Origin: Clostridium facile
Lineage (GTDB): Bacteria > Bacillota > Clostridia > Oscillospirales > Ruminococcaceae
Direction of reading: 5' to 3'
DNA length: 64,000 bases
Assembly (NCBI RefSeq): GCF_014297275.1
Contig: NZ_JACOQK010000001.1
Coordinates: 434,001-498,000, forward strand
The position numbers and the translations under genes were made by a program. Positions 57,628 through 64,000 of this stretch are shown here, one piece after another. The notes under the pieces were generated by a model, which did no database searches, was not told the DNA's origin, and saw nothing but the letters and a program-made list of their open reading frames with translations. Within the stretch, counting starts at the first letter, position 1. Every line of letters starts with the position of its first letter.

Positions 57628-57906
57628 ATGTTAAGAATTAGTATGCAGTTCTTTGCTCATAAAAAAGGTGTTGGTTCTACCAGAAACGGACGTGATTCCG
57701 AATCCAAACGTTTGGGCGTAAAACGTGCTGATGGCCAGTTTGTATTGGCTGGTAACATCCTCGTTCGTCAAAGAGGAACCCACATTCATCCGGGCGAGAA
57801 TGTAGGTCGTGGTTCTGATGATACTCTGTTTGCTTTAACAAACGGTAAAGTAAAATTTGAACGTGTAGGCCGTGACCGTAAAAAAGTTAGCGTATACGCA
57901 GACTAA
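57628..57906 (+). CDS. rpmA: Ribosomal protein bL27 with Prp-cleaved extension
   Basis: 92 residues. The N-terminus MLRISMQFFAHKKGVGSTRN carries the extra peptide with a Prp site (QFF before AHKKG). The rest is bL27 (GAxQGSTxNGRDSxxKRLGVK-like, IVRQRGTHIHPG-like). After cleavage the N-terminal tail reaches the peptidyl-transferase centre. Confidence 0.97.
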   Translation: MLRISMQFFAHKKGVGSTRNGRDSESKRLGVKRADGQFVLAGNILVRQRGTHIHPGENVGRGSDDTLFALTNGKVKFERVGRDRKKVSVYAD

Positions 57907-57925
57907 TTTTATTTGATGAATGAAT

Positions 57926-57959
57926 AAATCCTGGGAATCCTCTCAGGATTTATTTTTTT
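57926..57959 (+). terminator. Terminator of the rplU-prp-rpmA operon
   Basis: AAATCCTG and CAGGATTT (8 bp, 10-base loop), then ATTTTTTT. Confidence 0.8.
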
Positions 57960-58242
57960 ACAAAACCGTTTTTATTGCGATGGTTTTGGAATAATAAGGG
58001 GAAACAGAATATAGGGCTGTTTGTTACCAGCTCTATTTAAGGCATCAATCCCAATACCAATTGGATTGCATGTAATCTAAAAATAGTATTGTGATTTTTC
58101 TAACTTGTTAAAGATCCCATAAAATTGTTTTAGCTCCCCTTTACAAAATACTGGAAATGGTATAAAGTAAAAAAGCTAAAATAATTTTGTCCAAATCAAT
58201 CATCCATTGTGATGATGTCAGTAGATTGTGAGGACTAAAATT
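57960..58242. other. Intergenic region upstream of obgE
   Basis: About 280 bp. No gene, repeat or near-consensus promoter recognised; a weak TATAAA lies near 58161. Confidence 0.4.
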
Positions 58243-59511
58243 ATGTTTATTGATGTTGTAAAAATTAAAATAAAAGCTGGTGACGGCGGTGATGGCGCCG
58301 TTGCGTTCCACCGGGAAAAATACGTGGCTGCTGGCGGTCCGGATGGCGGCGATGGCGGAAAAGGCGGGGACATTATCTTCCAAGCTGACGACCATCTTTC
58401 CACCTTGATTGATTTTCGCTATAAAACAAAATACGCGGCAGAGCGGGGCGAAAACGGAAGCGGCCGTAACTGTACCGGAAAAAATGGACAGGATTTAGTG
58501 ATTAAAGTCCCACGGGGAACAATTATCCGTGAACTGCAAACCGGAAAAATCATGGCGGATATTTCCGGGGATGAACCGGTGATTATCGCCCATGGAGGCC
58601 GTGGAGGAAAAGGCAACGCTCGTTTTGCTACTCCTACTAGGCAGATTCCCCGTTTTTCCAAACCAGGGTTTGCTGGGGAAGCGTTTGAGGTGCAGTTGGA
58701 ATTAAAACTGCTGGCAGACGTTGGGTTGGTTGGTTTCCCGAATGTGGGAAAATCCACCTTGATTTCGGTGGTCAGTGCAGCTAAGCCAAAAATCGCCAAC
58801 TATCATTTTACCACCTTAACCCCGGTATTAGGGGTTGTTAAAATAGATGAAGGGAATTCCTTTGTCATGGCGGATATTCCTGGGTTGATTGAAGGCGCCA
58901 GCGATGGCGTTGGATTAGGCCATGACTTTTTGCGCCATGTAGAACGTTGCCGTTTAATCGTCCATGTAGTGGATGTTTCCGGCAGTGAAGGCAGGGACCC
59001 TATTGAAGATTTTAATTTAATCAACCAGGAACTAAAGAATTTTAGCGAAGATTTAGCCCAGCGTCCTCAGATTGTAGTGGGCAATAAATCCGATATGGCA
59101 ACTCAGGAACAGATAGATACATTGCGTGCCTATATTGAACAACAAGGTTACCAATTTTTATCTATTTCCGCCGCTACTACCTTGGGGACAAAAGAATTGG
59201 TATCTACCATTGCCAATGCGTTGCGGGATCTCCCACCAATCCGGGAATATGAACCCGATTATGTTCCGCTGGAAATCAGCGAGGAAGAACAGCAATCCTT
59301 TGAAATCCGATTGGAAGATGGCATTTATTATATTGACGCACCGTTCTTGGAACGTATTTTGCGCACAGTCAATATTGATGATTATGAGTCATTGCAATAC
59401 TTCCAGCGTGTGTTGCGTAACACAGGGATTATCGCGCGGTTAGAAGAAATGGGCATCCAAGAAGGGGATACTGTTGACCTGTTTGGATGGCAATTTGATT
59501 TCGTATACTAA
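58243..59511 (+). CDS. obgE: GTPase Obg/CgtA
   Basis: 422 residues from ATG 58243 (GTGAGG 9 bp upstream). Glycine-rich Obg domain (about 1-157: KIKIKAGDGGDGAVAFHREK, GGPDGGDGGKGG), G domain with GFPNVGKS (about 163), ADIPGLIEGA and NKSD, and the Obg C-terminal domain (QSFEIRLEDGIYYIDAPFLE). Needed for 50S assembly and stress control. Confidence 0.97.
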   Translation: MFIDVVKIKIKAGDGGDGAVAFHREKYVAAGGPDGGDGGKGGDIIFQADDHLSTLIDFRYKTKYAAERGENGSGRNCTGKNGQDLVIKVPRGTIIRELQTGKIMADISGDEPVIIAHGGRGGKGNARFATPTRQIPRFSKPGFAGEAFEVQLELKLLADVGLVGFPNVGKSTLISVVSAAKPKIANYHFTTLTPVLGVVKIDEGNSFVMADIPGLIEGASDGVGLGHDFLRHVERCRLIVHVVDVSGSEGRDPIEDFNLINQELKNFSEDLAQRPQIVVGNKSDMATQEQIDTLRAYIEQQGYQFLSISAATTLGTKELVSTIANALRDLPPIREYEPDYVPLEISEEEQQSFEIRLEDGIYYIDAPFLERILRTVNIDDYESLQYFQRVLRNTGIIARLEEMGIQEGDTVDLFGWQFDFVY

Positions 59512-59531
59512 TAGAGAAGGGCAGTGGTTTT

Positions 59532-59936
59532 ACGTTACCATTTATAAAACCAGACATCCAGCCAAAACAGTACAGCCCATTGACCTTGGCTTTTTTGGGG
59601 GACGCTGTATTTGAATTGCTGGTTCGTGAATATATTACATCTTCAGGCAGTATGCCTGTGAACAAGCTGCATCAAAAGGCAGTTAAAATTGTATGCGCTT
59701 CTTCCCAATGCAAAGCGGTTGAGTTTTTAAAAGAGTATTGGACCGAAGAAGAAATGGATATCTTTAAACGGGGAAGGAATGCTACTGGCAACCATGTGCC
59801 AAAAAGCTCCCACCCCAAAGAATACCGTGCCGCAACAGGCTTAGAAACCTTATTTGGGTATTTATACCTAAAAGGCGACATAGAGCGTATAAATGAATTA
59901 TTTTTGCTTATGATAAATAATATGGATTTTTCGTAA
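59532..59936 (+). CDS. mrnC: Mini-ribonuclease III (MrnC), start codon unclear
   Basis: The RNase III-type core is clear: LAFLGDAVFELLVREYI with the conserved GDA motif, KLHQKAVKIVCASSQCKAV, FKRGRNA. It processes 23S rRNA and has no dsRNA-binding domain. The family N-terminus (xxxKQLNxLxLAYIGDA in B. subtilis) corresponds here to IQPKQYSPLTLAFLGDA, which begins upstream of the first normal start (TTG 59580). Between the ObgE stop and that TTG the frame has no ATG, GTG or TTG; ACG 59532 has AGAAGGG about 10 bp upstream and is used as a provisional start. Confidence 0.85.
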   Translation, partial: TLPFIKPDIQPKQYSPLTLAFLGDAVFELLVREYITSSGSMPVNKLHQKAVKIVCASSQCKAVEFLKEYWTEEEMDIFKRGRNATGNHVPKSSHPKEYRAATGLETLFGYLYLKGDIERINELFLLMINNMDFS

Positions 59937-60039
59937 TCCAATATACGCCGGAGAAACATGTTGTTACCGTTTTCCAGCGTCCTAAATGGCAGCAGTATTT
60001 TATCCACTTTTGTGGTGAAGATAAAGGGGCGTTTTTTCT

Positions 60040-60906
60040 ATGCAGCAAAGCAAAGTAAAAGCATTGGTTAAGGATTATTTGATGATTGCCATCGGGTCTG
60101 CGATTTATGCACTAGGTGTTTCCATCTTTATTGTGCCATCTAAAATCGCGTTAGGAGGCGTTACTGGTATCGCTGCGATTCTCTACCAGTTGACAGGCTT
60201 TCCAGTTGGTACTGCTTCCTTAATTATCAATATCCCGTTGATTGTCATTGGATTTTGGAAATTGGGGCACCAGTTTATTTTCAAAACATTTTTCTCTTTG
60301 GCGACCTTTACTTTGTATGATATGGTACTTTCCCAGTTTACCTATCCGGAATTTGATAAAATGTTGACAGCGTTGTTTGGCGCTGTATTAATTGGCGTAG
60401 GGATGGGGCTACAATATTCTTATGGGGGCTCTACTGGCGGTACAGATATTTTAAACCGTTTGATTCAAAAAAAAGTTCCCCATGTTCAGCTCGGTAATGT
60501 TGTATTGCTTACCGATGCAGTAGTTATCGCTGCGTCTGCCATTGTATTCCGTGAAATGGAAACCATCCTGTATGGTATTATTGTGGCATTTATTCACTCG
60601 AAACTGATTGACTATGTGATTTATGGTACAGATATGGGAAAGATGATTTTAATTATTACCAACCATGGGAATGCTGTTTCAAAAGCCATTATGGATAAGT
60701 TGGACCGAGGCTGTACCGTGTTGGAAGGGAAAGGTGCCTATTCAGGAGATGGCCGAACAGTATTATTGTGTGCTGTTACACGGAATGAATTTTACCGCTT
60801 AAAACACATTGTAAAAGATGCGGATGAAAATGCGTTTATGATTGTTACAGATGCGTCGGAAGTATCTGGATATGGATTCCAATCAGCGGAAGATAAATTA
60901 AAATAG
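60040..60906 (+). CDS. YitT family membrane protein
   Basis: 288 residues with five to six membrane helices (YLMIAIGSAIYALGVSIFIV, GGVTGIAAILYQLTGFPVG, GVGMGLQYSYGGSTGGTDIL) and a C-terminal DUF2179 domain (about 215-285: TNHGNAVSKAIMDKLDRGCT, GDGRTVLLCAVTRNEFYRLK). Possibly an ion or small-molecule transporter; function of the family is not settled. Confidence 0.92.
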   Translation: MQQSKVKALVKDYLMIAIGSAIYALGVSIFIVPSKIALGGVTGIAAILYQLTGFPVGTASLIINIPLIVIGFWKLGHQFIFKTFFSLATFTLYDMVLSQFTYPEFDKMLTALFGAVLIGVGMGLQYSYGGSTGGTDILNRLIQKKVPHVQLGNVVLLTDAVVIAASAIVFREMETILYGIIVAFIHSKLIDYVIYGTDMGKMILIITNHGNAVSKAIMDKLDRGCTVLEGKGAYSGDGRTVLLCAVTRNEFYRLKHIVKDADENAFMIVTDASEVSGYGFQSAEDKLK

Positions 60907-60933
60907 GTGCTTTTTAACACTTTTATGATAAAA

Positions 60934-60980
60934 AAACAAACCGGCGGATTTTTCGTCGGTTTGTTTCGGGTTTTTCTTTT
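60934..60980 (+). terminator. Terminator after the YitT gene
   Basis: AAACAAACCG pairs with CGGTTTGTTT (10 bp), followed by GGGTTTTTCTTTTTT. It also lies after the convergent 43-residue gene. Confidence 0.8.
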
Positions 60981-60991
60981 TTCATTAAATA

Positions 60992-61123
60992 TTATCTGAA
61001 ATCTTCAGAAGGTTTTTTATTCTGTGGTTGATTTTGTTTTTTGTTCGTTGGACATTGTTGTTTACGGTTTTCAGGAGCATAATTGTTTTTGTCCTGTGTA
61101 TTTGGAGTTTGATTTTTACTCAT
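60992..61123 (-). CDS. 43-residue hydrophilic protein
   Basis: ATG 61123 follows GAGGTGATAAAT. The protein is very rich in Asn, Gln and Lys (TQDKNNYAPENRKQQCPTNK) with a single Cys and is probably disordered. It is divergent from the methyltransferase gene. The good SD supports translation; function unknown. Confidence 0.55.
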   Translation of the reverse strand: MSKNQTPNTQDKNNYAPENRKQQCPTNKKQNQPQNKKPSEDFR

Positions 61124-61196
61124 ATTTATCACCTCACTTACAGTGTTATTATGTGATAGAAAATTTGTTTTATACAAAATAGGATAGGAGTTTTTT

Positions 61197-62546
61197 ATGG
61201 ATTTCAATTCCATTTTTTTAAATAAAATGAAAATACTATTGAGGGATGACTATCCTCAATTTTTGGAGAGCTATCAACAACCGCCAACCCGTGGTGTCCG
61301 TGTAAATACCTTGCTAGGGGATGTGTCACAGTTTTTAAAATATTCTAACCTGAAATTATCTCCAATCCCCCATTGTCCGGAAGGATTTTATCTGGAACAA
61401 GGGGAAGGCATTGGACATCTTCCCCATCATCATGCCGGAGCGTTTTATGTACAGGAGCCATCCGCAATGACGGCGGTTTTAGCTTTGGATCCCCAACCTG
61501 GGGAAACAGTCTTAGATCTTTGTGCGGCGCCAGGGGGAAAATCCACTCAGATTGCAGCCCGAATGCAGGGAAAAGGCGTTTTGATTACCAATGAATATGT
61601 AGCCAACCGTGCTAAAATCCTTCTTTCCAATATTGAGCGGATGGGAATCCAAAACGCAGTAGTCACCAACGCCCATCCAGAACAGCTATGCCAACAATTA
61701 GATGGTCTGTGTGACCGTGTGCTGGTGGATGCCCCTTGCTCTGGGGAAGGAATGTTCCGAAAGGACGCCAACGCGATTGCAGAATGGACGCCGGAACATT
61801 CATTGAGCTGTGCCAACCGCCAGCTGGAGATTTTGGAGAGCGCAAAGCGGGCAGTCAAGCCAGGGGGCGTTTTGGTGTATTCCACCTGCACCTTTTCATT
61901 AGAGGAAAATGAAATGGTGGTGTGCGAATTTTTAGATCGTAACCCTGATTTCAGCTTGGAACAAGTTCCAGCCTGTATTGGACAGCCTTCCCGTCAGAAT
62001 TGGTTGGATGTTCCGTATGATTTGAGTAAAATGCATCGTGTATTCCCCCATCAGGGCGGGGAAGGGCACTTTGTAGCAAGGCTGCGAAAGGAAGGGGAAT
62101 CCAGCTTTTCCCTCCAACCCGGCGCGAAATCACAGGATATCCCACTGTTCGCCCAGTTTTGGGAGGAAACATTCCAGGATACCTTGCCGGATACCGTTGT
62201 ATTAAATCGGGATATGGTTTCTATCCTGCCTACCCAAATGCCTGTTTTGCATGGGGTAAAGGTATTACGTGCGGGTGTTCTGGCAGGACGTGTGGTAAAA
62301 AATAGGTTTGTTCCAGAACATCATTTGATGAAATGCCCATATCATTTGAAAGCAGAAAAATGCCTCAATCTGTCCTCAAAAGACGAGCGGGTATTCCAAT
62401 ACTTAAAAGGGATGGAGATCAGTTGTGATCCCGGACAGAAAGGATACTGTGGTATCTGGGTGGACGATTATCCATTAGGGCTAGGAAAAGCCTCCAATGG
62501 ACGGATGAAAAACCATTATCCAAAGGGATTGCGTGAATTCTCTTAG
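61197..62546 (+). CDS. RsmF/NOL1-type rRNA (cytosine-C5) methyltransferase
   Basis: 449 residues. SAM motif VLDLCAAPGGKSTQIAARM, the catalytic Cys region VDAPCSGEGMFRKD and the second Cys in VYSTCTFSLEENE are intact. The N-terminal PPTRGVRVNT and a C-terminal PUA-like part (VLRAGVLAGRVVKNRFVPEH, GYCGIWVDDYPLGLGK) complete the RsmF architecture. Methylates a cytosine in 16S rRNA; the exact position is not deducible. Confidence 0.93.
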   Translation: MDFNSIFLNKMKILLRDDYPQFLESYQQPPTRGVRVNTLLGDVSQFLKYSNLKLSPIPHCPEGFYLEQGEGIGHLPHHHAGAFYVQEPSAMTAVLALDPQPGETVLDLCAAPGGKSTQIAARMQGKGVLITNEYVANRAKILLSNIERMGIQNAVVTNAHPEQLCQQLDGLCDRVLVDAPCSGEGMFRKDANAIAEWTPEHSLSCANRQLEILESAKRAVKPGGVLVYSTCTFSLEENEMVVCEFLDRNPDFSLEQVPACIGQPSRQNWLDVPYDLSKMHRVFPHQGGEGHFVARLRKEGESSFSLQPGAKSQDIPLFAQFWEETFQDTLPDTVVLNRDMVSILPTQMPVLHGVKVLRAGVLAGRVVKNRFVPEHHLMKCPYHLKAEKCLNLSSKDERVFQYLKGMEISCDPGQKGYCGIWVDDYPLGLGKASNGRMKNHYPKGLREFS

Positions 62547-62557
62547 TATGCTATAAT
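62529..62557 (+). promoter_or_regulatory. Promoter of yebC
   Basis: TTGCGT (62529-62534), 17-bp spacer, TATAAT (62552-62557). The -35 box is within the end of the methyltransferase gene. Confidence 0.6.
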
Positions 62558-62649
62558 AAATTAGATATTGTTCCACAGTTTTTGTGGATAGGAAGCCATG
62601 TGTAGCCAAATTGGCTTGTAATAAGACTAAATGAAAGGAATCTATCGAT

Positions 62650-63384
62650 ATGTCAGGACATTCTAAGTGGAGTACAATCAAAAGGAAAAAAGAAAAAACC
62701 GATGGCCAAAAGGCAAAAATATTTACGAAGATTGGCCGTGAAATGACAGTTGCTGTTCGGGAAGGCGGACCAGACCCAGATAACAACAGCAAATTACGTG
62801 ATTTGATTGCCAAAGCGAAAGCGAACAACGTACCAAATGATAATATCGACCGCATTATTAAAAAAGCGGCTGGTGGGGAAGATAAAAACAATTACGAAAA
62901 TATCATTTACGAAGGATATGGTCCAAATGGTGTTGCGGTAATTGTAGAAGCTTTGACCGATAACAGAAACCGTACCGCATCCGATGTGCGCCATTATTTT
63001 GATAAATTTGGCGGTAATTTGGGGACAACAGGTTGCGTATCTTTTATGTTTAATCCTAAAGGGGTCATCGTCATTGAAGGGGAAGACCTGGACGAGGACA
63101 AAGTAATGGAAGATTGTTTAGAAGCTGGTGCGGATGATTTTGAGTTTAGTGATGGCTGCGCTCAGATTGTGACAGCACCATCCGATTTTTCCGCTGTACG
63201 GGATGCGTTATCTGAAAAAGGATATACTTTCACTACCGCACAGGTAGAACAAGTTCCAGAAACTTATACCACTTTAACCGATGAGGATAGCAAATTAAAA
63301 ATGAGCCGTTTGCTGGAATGCTTAGAAGACAATGATGATGTACAGGAAGTTTGGCATAACTTAGAGAATGTAGATGAACTGTAA
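62650..63384 (+). CDS. yebC: YebC/PmpR family protein
   Basis: 244 residues: SGHSKWSTIKRKKEKTDGQK at the start, GGPDPDNNSKLRDLIAKAKA and NVPNDNIDRIIKKAAGG are the family signature. Members act as DNA-binding regulators and, as shown for YebC/YeeI-type proteins, help ribosomes at difficult proline motifs. Full length. SD AAAGGAATC. Confidence 0.96.
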   Translation: MSGHSKWSTIKRKKEKTDGQKAKIFTKIGREMTVAVREGGPDPDNNSKLRDLIAKAKANNVPNDNIDRIIKKAAGGEDKNNYENIIYEGYGPNGVAVIVEALTDNRNRTASDVRHYFDKFGGNLGTTGCVSFMFNPKGVIVIEGEDLDEDKVMEDCLEAGADDFEFSDGCAQIVTAPSDFSAVRDALSEKGYTFTTAQVEQVPETYTTLTDEDSKLKMSRLLECLEDNDDVQEVWHNLENVDEL

Positions 63385-63397
63385 AAAATAAATGAAA

Positions 63398-63434
63398 CCC
63401 CTGCTTTTTCGTGTTGCAAAAAGCAGGGGCTTTT
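63398..63434 (+). terminator. Terminator of yebC
   Basis: CCCCTGCTTTTT and AAAAAGCAGGGG form a perfect 12-bp stem, then CTTTTG. Confidence 0.85.
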
Positions 63435-64000
63435 GCCGCTTAAAGAGGACAACCCTAGGGAGTAGATAAAATAGCTTTGTTTGAAAATTATGATAGAAGA
63501 TTTCAAACCCAATAAGAAACAAGGCTTTGCTAAAGAGGGGATTAGCAAGTTGTTAGGGAAAGTTAAAATTACAGGTGGCATATAAAGTACGGAAACTAGT
63601 TACAGGAAACCTATCTTCAGCCCTCTAAAAGATTTGTTTACGATTGGATTTTGGCTGTTACGGAAACTTCTGGTTTTACCGGGAAAGTTCTACAAACAGT
63701 TTTTGTTTCCAATTTTGAGCGAAATAAATGTTTTGAAAAGGTATTACGAACCAAAATAGAACGGAACAAAATTTTTGAAATATTAGGATAATAGATGTAA
63801 ATGGAGGAAATTTTTTGTGCCTTTGATACCTTTTAGAGTGATTGATTCGTTGGTAAGTTGAGATTAGTCTCCAAAAAGCAAGAAAAATCCTGATGCGGAT
63901 GGAATGAACCATCCACATCAGGATTTTTTATTTCACTTGCACAATGAAAAAATAAGCTTTTTTATATAAAAAAGTACTATTTTTTCTTTTTCAGGGTTAC
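63435..64000. other. Right-end intergenic region
   Basis: No convincing gene in about 565 bp; frames are short and lack SD sites. A strong hairpin with T-runs on both strands lies at 63883-63929 (AAAAATCCTGATG...CATCAGGATTTTT, inner stem GGATGG/CCATCC), probably a terminator for a neighbouring gene beyond the window. Confidence 0.5.

Noticed and set aside
1..64000. CRISPR array
   Set aside because: The only regular short repeat is the 11-bp iteron array at 21432; no repeat-spacer pattern of 25-40 bp was seen and there are no cas-like genes.

Overview
The window looks like the chromosome of a low-to-moderate GC Gram-positive anaerobe, most likely a gut Clostridia of the Oscillospirales/Ruminococcaceae type. 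The evidence is the order hprK - PHP hydrolase - murB - rapZ - whiA - VOC protein - dnaE - pfkA, the rplU - prp - rpmA - obgE - mrnC cluster with an extended bL27, and Shine-Dalgarno (SD) sites of the AGGAGG type. No 16S gene is present, so the species is not determined.

Positions 1-31,118 are most of a myovirus-type (contractile tail, PBSX/XkdT-like) prophage, cut by the left edge. Right to left on the minus strand it carries: integrase (plus strand, 29,961); a CI-like repressor (27,576, plus) facing a divergent early promoter; many tiny early proteins; a recombination/replication module (Sak annealing protein, HNH nuclease, SSB, replication organizer with an iteron array, DnaC-like loader, RusA); a late regulator; a tRNA-Met and a degenerate tRNA-like element; TerS, TerL, portal and a MuF head protein fused to an ADP-ribosyltransferase domain; a small accessory island (zinc-ribbon membrane protein, ribbon-helix-helix-like protein, antirepressor operon); scaffold, capsid, connectors, sheath, tube; a tail chaperone with a -1 frameshift site; tape measure; and baseplate genes. 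The integrase ends beside a 3' tRNA fragment followed by a terminator, which is probably the prophage att site.

The least ordinary part of the prophage is its transcription layout. At three places, in gaps between minus-strand genes, a near-consensus sigma-70 promoter with a 17-bp spacer points along the plus strand and is followed within about 30-70 bp by a strong intrinsic terminator. These look like three short counter-transcribed RNAs (near 12.0, 24.1 and 25.3 kb). One promoter carries a pair of 14-bp palindromes 32 bp apart, and another shares a 10-mer with the CI promoter.

Positions 31.1-39.7 kb are an accessory stretch. It holds a second tRNA fragment, a decayed IS200/IS3 chimera, an AraC-type regulator divergent from a 1,350-residue secreted GH106-like glycosidase with FIVAR repeats and a sortase-like tail, and a truncated tyrosine recombinase next to tRNA-Leu(CAA).

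From 39.7 kb to the right end the DNA is core chromosome: a GT4 glycosyltransferase, then HPr kinase, cell-wall and regulatory genes (murB, rapZ, whiA), DNA polymerase III alpha, phosphofructokinase, an M16 peptidase-like pair, lgt, folD, the L21/Prp/L27 ribosomal operon, obgE, mrnC, a YitT protein, an rRNA methyltransferase and yebC.
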